Source: Streptomyces chrestomyceticus JCM 4735
GTDB lineage: Bacteria; Actinomycetota; Actinomycetes; Streptomycetales; Streptomycetaceae
Direction: 5' to 3'
DNA: 64,000 nucleotides
Assembly: GCF_003865135.1 (NCBI RefSeq)
Contig: NZ_BHZC01000001.1
Span: 186,001-250,000, forward strand
The notes under the pieces are model-generated. The model ran no database searches, was not told the DNA's origin, and saw only the letters and a list, made by a program, of their open reading frames with translations. Position numbers and translations under genes: made by a program. Shown here piece by piece: positions 20,069 through 29,210 of the stretch. Position 1 is the stretch's first letter, and each line of letters opens with the position of its first letter.

Positions 20069-20863
20069 ATGAAGGTCGTACTGTTCTGCGGCGGTTACGG
20101 ACTGCGGATGCGCGCCGGCGCGTCCGACGACGTGCCCAAGCCGATGGCGATGGTCGGCCCAAGGCCGCTCATCTGGCATGTGATGCGCTACTACGCGTAC
20201 TTCGGGCACACGGACTTCATCCTGTGCCTCGGCTACGGGGCCGACCACATCAAGAATTTCTTCCTCACCTACGAAGAGACGACGTCCAACGACTTCGTGC
20301 TGCGCAACGGGCGGGTCGAGCTGCTGTCCACCGACATCGCGGACTGGAACATCACGTTCGTGCAGACCGGCATCGAGTCGCCGATCGGGGAACGGCTGCG
20401 CCGGGTGCGGCACCACTTGGACGGCGACGAGATGTTCCTCGCCAACTACGCCGACGTGCTCACCGACGCTCCGCTGCCCGAGATGATCGACCGGTTCGCC
20501 CGGCGTGACGCCGGCGCGTCGATGATGGTGGTGCCGCCGCAGTCCTCGTTCCACTGCGTGGACCTGGGCGAGGACGGCCTGGTGGGCGGCATCACCGAGG
20601 TGAGCGAACTGCCGCTGTGGGAGAACGGCGGCTACTTCGTGCTCCGCCAGGAGGTCTTCGACCACATCCCGGAGAACGGGGACCTGGTGGCCGACGGCTG
20701 CACCCAACTGGCCAAGCGGGGGCGGCTGGTGGCGCACCAGCACCGCGGCTTCTGGAAGCCGACCGACACCGTGAAGGAGCGGGCCGCGCTGGACGCCGCC
20801 TATGCCCGGGGGGACCGCCCGTGGGCCGTGTGGGAGCGGGACAGCGCCGGAGTCCGGGCGTGA
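20069..20863 (+). CDS. rfbF: Glucose-1-phosphate cytidylyltransferase-like nucleotidyltransferase
   Basis: Makes an NDP-sugar, probably CDP-glucose, from CTP and sugar-1-phosphate. The 264-residue protein starts MKVVLFCGGYGLRM (nucleotide-binding loop), then KPMAMVG, IWHVMRYYAYFGHTDFILC and GYGADHIKNFF, which match glucose-1-phosphate cytidylyltransferase (RfbF) rather than the thymidylyltransferase RmlA. The usual loop Thr is Leu and an extra Ala-Gly-Ala stretch follows, so substrate choice may differ. It starts 13 bases after the methyltransferase gene, with AAAGAGG upstream, and overlaps the deacetylase gene by 4 bases. I see no clear CDP-glucose 4,6-dehydratase by name; the SDR at 21511 is the only candidate. 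Confidence 0.85.
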   Translation: MKVVLFCGGYGLRMRAGASDDVPKPMAMVGPRPLIWHVMRYYAYFGHTDFILCLGYGADHIKNFFLTYEETTSNDFVLRNGRVELLSTDIADWNITFVQTGIESPIGERLRRVRHHLDGDEMFLANYADVLTDAPLPEMIDRFARRDAGASMMVVPPQSSFHCVDLGEDGLVGGITEVSELPLWENGGYFVLRQEVFDHIPENGDLVADGCTQLAKRGRLVAHQHRGFWKPTDTVKERAALDAAYARGDRPWAVWERDSAGVRA

Positions 20864-21507
20864 TCCGGCTCGGGGCCGGGCGCCTGGAGCGGATCGCCGC
20901 GGTGGGCGCGCACTGCGACGACATCGCCATCGGCGCCGGCGGCACCCTGCTGACGATGTGCCTGGCGCACCCGGGCCTGCGCGTCGACGCGTTGGTGCTC
21001 TCCGGCGGCGGCAGTGAGCGGGAGCAGGAGGAGCAGGCCGCGCTCGCCGCCTTCTGCCCGGGCGCCGACCTGCGGCTGACCGTGCTCAAGCTGCCGGACG
21101 GCCGGCTGCCCGCGCACTGGGACGAGGCCAAGGCCGCGGTCGAGGAGCTGCGCGGGCAGACCGAGCCGGACCTGGTGCTGGCGCCGCGTACCGAGGACGC
21201 CCACCAGGACCACCGCGGCCTGGCGAAGCTGATGACCACCGCGTTCCGCGACCACCTCGTCCTCGGCTACGAGATCGTCAAGTGGGACGGCGATCTGGGC
21301 CGCCCGTCGGCGTACCAGCCCCTGTCGCCGGAGGCCGCCGAAGAAAAGGTGCGGCTGTTGCAGGAGCACTACCCCTCGCAGCGTCACCGGCCCTGGTACG
21401 ACCGGGAGGCATTCCTCGGGCTGGCGCGCATCCGCGGCATCGAATGCCACGCGCGCTACGCCGAGGCGTTCACCGTCACCAAGCTCACTCTCAATCTGGG
21501 GGACTGA
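20860..21507 (+). CDS. PIG-L family N-deacetylase
   Basis: Zinc-dependent deacetylase of the LmbE/PIG-L fold, 215 residues. The metal motif AHCDDIAIGAGG has the two aspartates with Cys in place of the more usual Pro, and HQDH supplies the downstream histidines. In sugar pathways such enzymes remove acetyl groups from N-acetyl sugars, on nucleotide sugars or lipid-linked units. GTG at 20860 overlaps the previous stop as GTGA. The neighbouring cytidylyltransferase and SDR suggest a shared modified-sugar pathway. Confidence 0.88.
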   Translation: MIRLGAGRLERIAAVGAHCDDIAIGAGGTLLTMCLAHPGLRVDALVLSGGGSEREQEEQAALAAFCPGADLRLTVLKLPDGRLPAHWDEAKAAVEELRGQTEPDLVLAPRTEDAHQDHRGLAKLMTTAFRDHLVLGYEIVKWDGDLGRPSAYQPLSPEAAEEKVRLLQEHYPSQRHRPWYDREAFLGLARIRGIECHARYAEAFTVTKLTLNLGD

Positions 21508-21510
21508 AAT

Positions 21511-22536
21511 TTGCGCGTGCTGCTGACCGGACACCAGGGCTACCTGGGCACCGTGATGGCCCCGGTCCTCGCGGCCGCCGGACACGAGGTCGTCGGTCTC
21601 GACGCCGGCCTGTTCGCCGACTGTGTACTGGGCCCGTCGCCCGTGGACCCTCCGGGACACCGGGTGGATCTGCGCGACGTGACGGCCGAGCACGTGGCCG
21701 GGGTGGACGCCGTGATCCACCTGGCCGCGCTGTCCAACGACCCCCTGGGATCGCTGGCGCCGGAACTCACCTACTACATCAACCACCATGCGTCCGTACG
21801 GCTGGCCCGGCTGGCCCGCGACGCCGGGGTACGCCGCTTCCTGTACGCCTCCACCTGCTCGGTCTACGGTGCCGCCGGCAGCAGCGACCTGGTGACCGAG
21901 GACGCCCCGCTGCGCCCGGTGACCCCGTACGCGGAGTCCAAGGTGCGGGTGGAGGACGACCTGCACGCACTGTCCGACGGCGACTTCAGCCCGGTGTTCA
22001 TGCGCAACGCCACCGCCTTCGGCCACTCACCCCGGCTGCGCGCCGACATCGTGCTGAACAACCTGGTGGGCCACGCGCTGCTGTCCGGCGAGGTGCTGGT
22101 GCTCTCCGACGGCACCCCCTGGCGCCCGCTGGTACACGCCGCCGACATCGCACGGGCCTTCACGGCCGCGCTGACCGCGCCCCGGGAGGCGGTGCACGAC
22201 CGGGCGTTCAACATCGGCAGCGAGACCAACAACGTCACGGTCGCCGAGATCGCCGGGCAGGTCGCCGAGGCGGTGTCCGGCTCGAAGGTGGTGATCACCG
22301 GGGAGACCGGCGCCGATCCTCGGTCGTACCGGGTGGACTTCTCCCGATTCCGCGCCGCGGTGCCCGGCTTCGACTGCGAGTGGACGGTGAAGCAGGGCGC
22401 GCTCGAACTCGCCGACGCCTACCGGAAACACGGGCTGACCCGGGAGGACTTCGAGCAGCGCTTCACCCGGCTGGCCGTGCTGCGCGCGGCGTCCGACGCC
22501 GGCGCCGTCGACGACACCCTGCGGTGGCGTCGATGA
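21511..22536 (+). CDS. NAD-dependent epimerase/dehydratase (extended SDR)
   Basis: A 341-residue extended short-chain dehydrogenase. NAD-binding GHQGYLG near residue 7, HLAALSNDP, the catalytic Ser-Thr run STCSVYG and YAESK. It may be a dehydratase, epimerase or reductase of an NDP-sugar. Because the block contains a cytidylyltransferase and a C-methyltransferase that needs a keto sugar, it is the best candidate for the 4,6-dehydratase step, but the sequence looks more like a general epimerase. TTG start at 21511 with TGGGGGA upstream. The stop overlaps the next start as ATGA. Confidence 0.88.
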   Translation: MRVLLTGHQGYLGTVMAPVLAAAGHEVVGLDAGLFADCVLGPSPVDPPGHRVDLRDVTAEHVAGVDAVIHLAALSNDPLGSLAPELTYYINHHASVRLARLARDAGVRRFLYASTCSVYGAAGSSDLVTEDAPLRPVTPYAESKVRVEDDLHALSDGDFSPVFMRNATAFGHSPRLRADIVLNNLVGHALLSGEVLVLSDGTPWRPLVHAADIARAFTAALTAPREAVHDRAFNIGSETNNVTVAEIAGQVAEAVSGSKVVITGETGADPRSYRVDFSRFRAAVPGFDCEWTVKQGALELADAYRKHGLTREDFEQRFTRLAVLRAASDAGAVDDTLRWRR

Positions 22537-23807
22537 CCGCGGTCGGCGAGGAGATGCACGCTCTGGTGGAGCGGCTGCACCCGCTCTGCCGGAGCATCAC
22601 CGGCGACGGGGTGCGGGCCACCCTGGAGATCGTCGGCGAGTACGTTCCGCTGCAGGTGCACGAAGTGCCGACCGGGACGCAGGTGCTCGACTGGACGGTG
22701 CCGCAGGAGTGGAACATCCGGGACGCGTACATCGCCGACAGTACCGGCCGCCGGGTCGTCGACTTCGCGGCGTCCAGCCTGCACGTGCTGGGCTACAGCG
22801 TGCCGGTGTCGGCGACCATGCCGCTCACCGAGCTGCGGGAACACCTGCACACCCTGCCGGAGCACCCGGCCTGGGTGCCGTACCGCACCAGCTACTACAA
22901 GCCGGAGTGGGGGTTCTGCCTGGCCCAGGAGACCTTGGACGCGCTGCCGGACGGCGACTACGAGGTACGTATCGACTCCACTCTCGCGGACGGCCACCTC
23001 ACCTACGCCGAGCACGTGGTCCCCGGGCAGGTGCCCGACGAGGTGATCGTCTCCTGCCATGTCTGCCACCCGTCGCTGGCCAACGACAACCTGGCCGGCA
23101 TCGCGGTGGCGACGTTCCTGGCCCGCGCGCTGGCGCGGGAGACGCCGCACCACACCTACCGGTTCATCTACGCGCCCGGCACCATCGGGGCGATCACCTG
23201 GCTGGCCCGCAACGCCGAGCGGATCGACCGGGTCAAGCACGGGCTGGTACTGGCCTGCGCCGGTGACCGGGGCCACCTGACGTACAAACAGAGCAGGCGC
23301 GGCGACGCCGAGATCGACCGGGTGCTGCGGCACGTCCTGTCCGCCTCCGAACGCCCGCACCGCGTCACCGAGTTCACTCCGTACGGCTACGACGAGCGGC
23401 AGTACTGCTCCCCCGGTTTCGATCTGGGAGTGGGCTCGCTCAGCCGGACCCCGTACGCCGGGTACCCCGAATACCACACCTCGGCGGACAACCCGGGCTT
23501 CGTCTCCCCGGACGCGATGGCGGACACGCTCGCCGTCTGCCGCGAGGCGTTCTCCGTACTGGACCGCAACCGCCGCTACGTCAACCTCAGCCCCTACGGC
23601 GAACCGCAGTTGGGCAGGCGTGGGCTGTACGACGCGCTCGGCGGCCGCAGCGACACCCGACAGGCCCAGTTGGCCATGCTCTGGGTGCTCAGCATGTCCG
23701 ACGGCGGGACCGGTCTGCTGGACGTCGCCGAGCGGTCCGGGCTGCCCTTCGACACCGTCGCCACCGCGGCCGATGCCCTGCGCGACGCCGGACTGATCAA
23801 GGCGTGA
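22533..23807 (+). CDS. DUF4910 aminopeptidase-like protein
   Basis: A 424-residue protein with an M28-peptidase-like fold. The visible metal-site pattern is SCHVCHPSLANDNLAG near residues 171-186, with a further His in EYHTSADN. The C-terminal 75 residues resemble a winged helix (LAMLWVLSMSDG to the end). DUF4910 proteins recur in surface-polysaccharide loci, but their substrate is not known to me; hydrolysis of an amide on a sugar or aminoacyl-sugar is a guess. It is coupled to both neighbours by 4-base overlaps, so it belongs to the sugar-modifying block. Confidence 0.8.
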   Translation: MTAVGEEMHALVERLHPLCRSITGDGVRATLEIVGEYVPLQVHEVPTGTQVLDWTVPQEWNIRDAYIADSTGRRVVDFAASSLHVLGYSVPVSATMPLTELREHLHTLPEHPAWVPYRTSYYKPEWGFCLAQETLDALPDGDYEVRIDSTLADGHLTYAEHVVPGQVPDEVIVSCHVCHPSLANDNLAGIAVATFLARALARETPHHTYRFIYAPGTIGAITWLARNAERIDRVKHGLVLACAGDRGHLTYKQSRRGDAEIDRVLRHVLSASERPHRVTEFTPYGYDERQYCSPGFDLGVGSLSRTPYAGYPEYHTSADNPGFVSPDAMADTLAVCREAFSVLDRNRRYVNLSPYGEPQLGRRGLYDALGGRSDTRQAQLAMLWVLSMSDGGTGLLDVAERSGLPFDTVATAADALRDAGLIKA

Positions 23808-25117
23808 GGCCGATGACCGCCGAGGGGAAGAGGACGACGACGGACCGGGCCGAGGGCCCCCGGCCGTCGGCGAAGCGGGCCGTCGCGGGGCGGCTGTCCT
23901 GGGGACTGGCCGACCAGGCGGTCTGCAGCATGAACAACTTCGCGGTGGGGATCTACGTGGCCCGCTCGCTGGGGGTGACCGCTTTCGGCGTGTTCAGCCT
24001 GGCCTGGGTCACCTACGGCGTGGTGCTCAACGTCTCCCGCGGGCTGGCCACCGACCCGCTCATGGTGCGCTTCAGCGGCGTGCCGACCGCGTCCTGGCGC
24101 GCGGCGGTGGCCCGCTCCTCGGGTACCGCGCTCGGCGTCGGCGCGGCGCTCGGCGCGGCGTGCCTGACGGTCGGGGTGGGTCTCGGTGGCCGCGTGGGGC
24201 CCGCGTTCGCCTGCCTCGGTGTCGTCCTTCCGGCGCTGCTGTTGCAGGATGCCTGGCGGTTCGCGTTCTTCGCCGCGGGCACCGGGCGGAAGGCGTTCGT
24301 CAACGACCTCGTGTGGGCCGTCGCGCTCGTTCCGGCCATGGTGGTGGCGGCCCGCGTGGACAGTGTCCCCGCCTTCGTGCTCGCCTGGGGCGCGTCCGCC
24401 GCCGTGCCCGCGGTGTACGGCTGCCTCCAGTCCCGCATCCGGCCCCGGCTGACCGGAGTGCGCGAGTGGCTTCGCGAGCACCGCGATCTCGGCTCCCGGT
24501 ACCTGGTCGAGAACGTCAGCAACAGCGGCGCGAGCCAGCTCCGGGCGTACGGGCTCGGCGCGATCGTCGGGGTCGGCGCGGTGGGTGTGGTGCGGGGCGC
24601 CGAGCTCCTGCTCGGCCCTTTCCTCGCCCTGCTGATGGGGCTGTCGCTGGTCACCGTCGCGGAGGCGGCACGGGTGCTGCGGCGGGCCCCGCACCGGCTG
24701 GGCAGGTTCTGCCTCCTGCTGGGCGGCACACAGGCCGTCGCCGCACTGCTCTGGGGCGCGGCGCTGCTGCTGATGCCGGACCAGTTCGGCGAACTCGTGC
24801 TCGGCGGTGTCTGGCACGCCTCCTCGGAGCTGATCGTGCCGGTCACGCTCGGCGTCGCGGGCGCCGGCCTCGGCACCGGCGCGGCGGCCGGGCTGCGCGC
24901 CCTCGCCGCGGCCCGGCGCAGCCTGCGCAGCCAACTGTTCGCCTCCGCCTGCTACGTCACCGGCGGGCTCGGCGGAGCGGCCGTGGCCGGCACGGCGGGC
25001 TCGGCCTGGGGCGTCGCCGCCGCGACCCTCGGCGGCTCGGCCGTGTGGTGGCTGCACCTGCGGTCCGCCCTGCGCGAGCGCCGCACCCACCCCCTCCCCG
25101 AAGTGAGGACGCCATGA
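23804..25117 (+). CDS. Wzx-like polysaccharide flippase
   Basis: A 437-residue membrane protein with about 12 hydrophobic segments and few polar loops, in the MATE/PST (Wzx) superfamily. The start LSWGLADQAVCSMNNFAVGI and the paired helices fit lipid-linked oligosaccharide flippases. It would move the finished repeat unit across the membrane for the Wzy-like polymerase. GTG at 23804 overlaps the previous stop; ATG at 23813 in the same frame is an alternative start. Similarity is mostly topological, so flippase rather than another exporter is probable, not proven. Confidence 0.78.
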   Translation: MRPMTAEGKRTTTDRAEGPRPSAKRAVAGRLSWGLADQAVCSMNNFAVGIYVARSLGVTAFGVFSLAWVTYGVVLNVSRGLATDPLMVRFSGVPTASWRAAVARSSGTALGVGAALGAACLTVGVGLGGRVGPAFACLGVVLPALLLQDAWRFAFFAAGTGRKAFVNDLVWAVALVPAMVVAARVDSVPAFVLAWGASAAVPAVYGCLQSRIRPRLTGVREWLREHRDLGSRYLVENVSNSGASQLRAYGLGAIVGVGAVGVVRGAELLLGPFLALLMGLSLVTVAEAARVLRRAPHRLGRFCLLLGGTQAVAALLWGAALLLMPDQFGELVLGGVWHASSELIVPVTLGVAGAGLGTGAAAGLRALAAARRSLRSQLFASACYVTGGLGGAAVAGTAGSAWGVAAATLGGSAVWWLHLRSALRERRTHPLPEVRTP

Positions 25118-26070
25118 CCGCGTTTCGCAGCGTTCCCCGGCTGAGCATCGGCCTGCCCGTGTACAACGGCGAGGAGTACCTCGCCGAGTCGCTCGACGCC
25201 CTGCTCGGCCAGACGTACGAGGATTTTGAACTGGTCATCTCCGACAACGCCTCGACCGACGGCACCCAGGACATCTGCCGCGCGTACGCGGCGAAGGACT
25301 CGCGCATCCGGTACATCCGGCTGCTGCGGAACGTCGGCGCCGCGCCGAACCACAACTACGTGTTCACCCAGTGCCACGGCGAGCTGTTCAAGTGGGCCTC
25401 GCACGACGACCTGTACGCCAGAGACCTGCTGCGCCGCTGCGTCGAGGCCCTGGACGAGCGGCCCGACGTGATCCTCGCCCACTCCGACCAGGCGGTCATC
25501 GACGGTGACGGCAAGGTCAAGGTCCCGTACGAGTACCGGCTCGCCACCGGCTCACCGCGCGCGCCGGAGCGGTTCCGCAGCCTGCTGTTCGAGCCCGGCG
25601 GTGACGACTTCTACGGGGTGATGCGCGCCGAGGTGCTGCGCCGGGTGAAGCCGCACGACAGCTACCACCACGCGGACCGCACGTTCGTCGCCGAGATCAC
25701 CCTGCACGGGCCGTTCCACCAGGTACCGGAGCTGCTGTACTTCCGCCGGGACCATCCCACCCGCGCCGAGCGGGCGAACCCGTCCAAGCGCTCCCGGTGC
25801 GTCAACCTGGACCCGCGCCGGGCAGGCCCGCTGCACCCGACGCCCCGGCTGCTGGCCGAATACGTATGGGGCTTCGTGGCGGCGATCCGGCGGGCGCCGT
25901 TGTCCCCGGCGGACCGGCGGGCGTGCTACGGGCACCTGGTCTCGTGGTTGACGAGCCGGGCCCGGCCGGGCGCGGGAGAGCGGGTCGAGGACCGCGCACC
26001 GGTCGACCCGGAACTGCTCAGCATCTCCGTGGACGACCTCGTCGCCGGACGTGAGGGGCGACAGACATGA
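25114..26070 (+). CDS. Glycosyltransferase family 2
   Basis: GT-A enzyme of 318 residues. The N-terminus LSIGLPVYNGEEYLAESLDA, then SDNASTDGT and SHDDLYA with the metal-binding acidic pair, are diagnostic. A second acidic stretch HADRTFVAE supplies the base region. Inverting GT2 enzymes add sugars such as rhamnose, glucose or GlcNAc on the cytoplasmic face. It overlaps the flippase gene as ATGA, and its end overlaps the pyruvyl transferase gene the same way. Confidence 0.92.
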   Translation: MTAFRSVPRLSIGLPVYNGEEYLAESLDALLGQTYEDFELVISDNASTDGTQDICRAYAAKDSRIRYIRLLRNVGAAPNHNYVFTQCHGELFKWASHDDLYARDLLRRCVEALDERPDVILAHSDQAVIDGDGKVKVPYEYRLATGSPRAPERFRSLLFEPGGDDFYGVMRAEVLRRVKPHDSYHHADRTFVAEITLHGPFHQVPELLYFRRDHPTRAERANPSKRSRCVNLDPRRAGPLHPTPRLLAEYVWGFVAAIRRAPLSPADRRACYGHLVSWLTSRARPGAGERVEDRAPVDPELLSISVDDLVAGREGRQT

Positions 26071-27317
26071 CATCCACGGACAACACCCCCGTACGCGTAG
26101 GGGTGTTCGGCCTGCTCGGCTCCGGCAACCTCGGCAACGACGGATCGCTGGAAGCCGTGCTCGGCTACCTCCGCGCGGAGCATCCGGAGGCGGTGGTGGA
26201 CGCACTGTGCGGCGGACCGGAGGTCGTCACGGCCCGGTACGGCATCCCCGCGACGCGGCTGCACTGGTACCGCGGGGAATACCGGACCGCGTCACGTGCG
26301 GGCGCGGTCGCGGCGAAGGGGCTGGGCAAAGTCGTCGACGCCTTCCGTACCGCTGCCTGGGTGCGCCGCCACGACGTGGTGATCGTGCCGGGCATGGGCG
26401 TCCTGGAGGCCACGCTGCCGCTGCGGCCGTGGGGCTTCCCGTACGCGCTGTTCCTGCTCTGCGCGAGCGGCCGGCTGACCGGCACCCGGGTCGCGCTGGT
26501 CGGCGTCGGCGCCGCTCCGATCGGCAACCGGGCGACCCGCGCCCTGGTGCGCTGGTCGGCCCGGCTGGCCACGTACCGCTCGTACCGGGACACCCTGTCC
26601 CGCGACGCGATGCGGGCGATGGGCGTGGACACCGCGCGCGACGAGGTCTACCCGGACCTCGCCTTCGCCCTGCCGACACCGCGGGCGGACACACCCCCGG
26701 ACCCGCCGGGGACGGTCTGTGTCGGCGTCATGGCCTTCCACGGCGGCGACGACGACCGCGCCCGTGCCGACGAGATCCACCGGCGCTACCTCGAAGGGAC
26801 GACCCGCTTCGTCCGTACGCTGGCCGAGGAGAAGCGGCCGGTCCGGCTGCTCACCGGCGACGCGTGCGACGCGCCGGTGGTCGCCGCGATCCTCGAAGCG
26901 GTGGACTCACCGCTGGTCACCGCCGCCGAAGCGGCCTCCCTTTCCGACCTGATGAAAGAGACGGCGGCCGCCGGCACCGTGGTGGCGACCCGCTACCACA
27001 ACCTGATCTGCGCGCTGAAGGCCGGTACGCCGACGCTGGCGCTCAGCTATGCGGCGAAGAGCGACGCGCTCATGGCGCAGATGGGCCTCGGCACGTACTG
27101 CCATCCGGCCCGCGAGGTCGACGCCGACCGGCTGCTCGCCCAATTCCGGGAGCTGGAGCGGCGTTCGGCGGAGCTACGGCGGACCCTCACCGAGCGGAAC
27201 CTGGCCGCCAACCAGCGCCTGGAACACCAGTTCACCGCCCTGACCGCGGCCCTGTTCCCGGCGGCCGCCCGCACCCGTTCCCATGCTCACGCCCACTTGC
27301 AGCAGGAGACACCGTGA
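26067..27317 (+). CDS. Polysaccharide pyruvyl transferase family protein
   Basis: A 416-residue protein of the CsaB/WcaK family (PF04230), which transfers pyruvate from phosphoenolpyruvate to a sugar, forming an acidic ketal. Visible hallmarks are GLLGSGNLGNDG at the N-terminus, a central VVIVPGMGV strand, and the C-terminal substrate loop with ATRYHNLICAL and PTLALSY. The RYHN histidine is expected to bind the acceptor or donor. Start ATG at 26067 overlaps the GT2 stop. It implies an acidic pyruvylated polymer. Confidence 0.88.
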   Translation: MTSTDNTPVRVGVFGLLGSGNLGNDGSLEAVLGYLRAEHPEAVVDALCGGPEVVTARYGIPATRLHWYRGEYRTASRAGAVAAKGLGKVVDAFRTAAWVRRHDVVIVPGMGVLEATLPLRPWGFPYALFLLCASGRLTGTRVALVGVGAAPIGNRATRALVRWSARLATYRSYRDTLSRDAMRAMGVDTARDEVYPDLAFALPTPRADTPPDPPGTVCVGVMAFHGGDDDRARADEIHRRYLEGTTRFVRTLAEEKRPVRLLTGDACDAPVVAAILEAVDSPLVTAAEAASLSDLMKETAAAGTVVATRYHNLICALKAGTPTLALSYAAKSDALMAQMGLGTYCHPAREVDADRLLAQFRELERRSAELRRTLTERNLAANQRLEHQFTALTAALFPAAARTRSHAHAHLQQETP

Positions 27318-27865
27318 AAGCGACCGAAGTCCCGGCGATCGACGGCGCGTACCTCTTCGAGCCGACGCCGTACGCCGACGAGCGCGGCTTCTTCTGCCGC
27401 ACCTTCGACTCCGACGTGGTCCGCTCGGTGGGCCTCGACCCGCACGCCTTCGTCCAGGACAGCCTGTCCCGCTCGGCCCGGGGCGTGCTCCGCGGGCTGC
27501 ACCTGCGCTCCGGCGACGGCGAGGCGAAGCTGGTGCGGTGCTCGTACGGGAAGATCTTCGACGTCGTCGTGGACCTGCGGAAGGACTCGCCGACGTACCG
27601 CAACGTGGCGTCCTTCGAGCTGTCCGGCGAGACGCAGGTGACCCTGTACGTCCCGGCGGGGTGCGCGCACGGCTTCCAGGCGTTGACGGAGACCGCCGAC
27701 ACCGCGTACCGGATCGACCGTCCGCACGATCCGGACGAGGACGTGACGATCGCGTTCGACGACCCGGAGCTGGCTATTCCGTGGCCGCTGCCGGTCACCT
27801 CGATGTCACAGCGGGACCGGGAGGCGCCGAGCCTCGCCAAGGCCCTGCTCCACCAGGAAAGCTGA
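27314..27865 (+). CDS. RmlC-like NDP-4-keto-sugar 3,5-epimerase family
   Basis: A 183-residue cupin of the dTDP-4-dehydrorhamnose 3,5-epimerase family. GVLRGLHL has the catalytic His region, FDVVVDLRKDSP has the partner Asp, and CAHGFQAL and TAYRID are in place. The usual RGLHxQ motif is RGLHLR, so the substrate may not be the rhamnose intermediate; there are no rmlA, rmlB or rmlD homologues in this window. Start GTG at 27314 overlaps the previous stop. With the C-methyltransferase it could finish a deoxy or branched sugar. Confidence 0.87.
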   Translation: MKATEVPAIDGAYLFEPTPYADERGFFCRTFDSDVVRSVGLDPHAFVQDSLSRSARGVLRGLHLRSGDGEAKLVRCSYGKIFDVVVDLRKDSPTYRNVASFELSGETQVTLYVPAGCAHGFQALTETADTAYRIDRPHDPDEDVTIAFDDPELAIPWPLPVTSMSQRDREAPSLAKALLHQES

Positions 27866-27872
27866 GGCCGGC

Positions 27873-29198
27873 GTGGACAGCGAAGAGTTCTCCCTCCCCC
27901 TGTCGCGGCTGGCCAACGAGCGCCTGCACGCCATGGTCCCCGGAGGCGCGCACACCTACGCCAAGGGCGACGACCAGTACCCCGAGGACCTGGCTCCGGT
28001 CATCAGCCACGGCCAGGGCGCCCACGTGTGGGACATCGACGGCAACCGTTACATCGAGTACGGCTCCGGCCTGCGGTCGGTCAGTCTCGGCCACGCCCAC
28101 CCCCGCGTGATCGAGGCGGTACGGCGGGAACTGGACCGGGGCAGCAACTTCGTCCGGCCGTCCGTCGTGGAGGTGGAGGCGGCGGAACGCTTCCTGGCCA
28201 CCGTGCCGACCGCCGAGATGGTGAAGTTCGCGAAGAACGGCTCCGACGCCACCACCGCCGCGGTACGCCTCGCCCGCGCCGTCACCGGGCGCCCTCGGGT
28301 GGCCGTCTGCGGCGACCATCCGTTCTTCTCCGTCGACGACTGGTTCATCGGCACCACGCCGATGGCCGCGGGCATTCCGGCGGCGACCACCGAGCTCACC
28401 GTGACGTTCCCGTACGGGGACCTGGCCGCCACGGAGGACCTGCTCACCCGCCACCGGGGCGAGGTCGCCTGTCTGATCCTCGAACCCGCCACCCACACCG
28501 AGCCCCCGCCCGGCTACCTCCAGGGCCTCCGTGAGCTGGCCGACCGGCACGGCTGCGTCCTGGTCTTCGACGAGATGATCACCGGTCTGCGCTGGTCCGA
28601 GGCGGGCGCCCAGGGCCTGTACGGCGTCGTGCCGGACCTCTCCACGTTCGGCAAGGCGCTGGGCAACGGGTTCGCCGTCTCCGCGCTGGCCGGGCGCCGC
28701 GACCTGATGGAGCGGGGCGGGCTGCGCCACTCCGGTGACCGGGTGTTCCTGCTGTCCACCACGCACGGCGCGGAAACGCACTCCCTGGCGGCAGCGATGG
28801 CCGTACTCACCACGTACGTCGAAGAGGGCATCACCGCGCGGCTGCACGCCCTCGGCGAACGGCTGGCCGCCGGTGTCCGCGACGCCGCGGCCGCCATGGG
28901 CGTCGGCGACCACCTCGTCGTCCGGGGCCGGTCCAGCAACCTGGTCTTCGCCACCCTCGACGAGAACCGGCAGCCGTCGCAGCCGTACCGCACCCTGTTC
29001 CTGCGCCGGCTCCTCACGGGCGGGGTCCTGGCCCCGTCGTTCGTGGTGAGCAGCGCGCTCGACGACGCCGACATCGACCACACCGTGGAGGTGGTGGCCC
29101 AGGCATGTGCGGTGTACCGGAAGGCACTGGACGCCGGGGACCCCACTCCCTGGCTGGGCGGCCGGCCGGTGAAACCCGTCTTCCGCCGCTCGGCGTGA
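27873..29198 (+). CDS. Class III PLP aminotransferase, glutamate-1-semialdehyde aminomutase-like
   Basis: A 441-residue PLP enzyme. The PLP-lysine is in STFGKALGNGF, the aspartate in VFDEMITGLR, and GSDATTAAVRLARAVTGR binds cofactor phosphate. The nearest general family is glutamate-1-semialdehyde 2,1-aminomutase, but the haem-pathway enzyme is not expected here; related class III enzymes in polysaccharide loci may install an amino group on a sugar or a side chain. It starts 7 bases after the epimerase gene and is the last gene of the locus; the next gene is on the opposite strand 12 bases away. Confidence 0.88.
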   Translation: MDSEEFSLPLSRLANERLHAMVPGGAHTYAKGDDQYPEDLAPVISHGQGAHVWDIDGNRYIEYGSGLRSVSLGHAHPRVIEAVRRELDRGSNFVRPSVVEVEAAERFLATVPTAEMVKFAKNGSDATTAAVRLARAVTGRPRVAVCGDHPFFSVDDWFIGTTPMAAGIPAATTELTVTFPYGDLAATEDLLTRHRGEVACLILEPATHTEPPPGYLQGLRELADRHGCVLVFDEMITGLRWSEAGAQGLYGVVPDLSTFGKALGNGFAVSALAGRRDLMERGGLRHSGDRVFLLSTTHGAETHSLAAAMAVLTTYVEEGITARLHALGERLAAGVRDAAAAMGVGDHLVVRGRSSNLVFATLDENRQPSQPYRTLFLRRLLTGGVLAPSFVVSSALDDADIDHTVEVVAQACAVYRKALDAGDPTPWLGGRPVKPVFRRSA

Positions 29199-29210
29199 GG
29201 TGACGTGACG

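Noticed and set aside
27873..29198. Haem-pathway glutamate-1-semialdehyde aminomutase (hemL)
   Set aside because: The family is related, but it is embedded in a sugar operon and no other haem gene is near, so the hemL name was not used.
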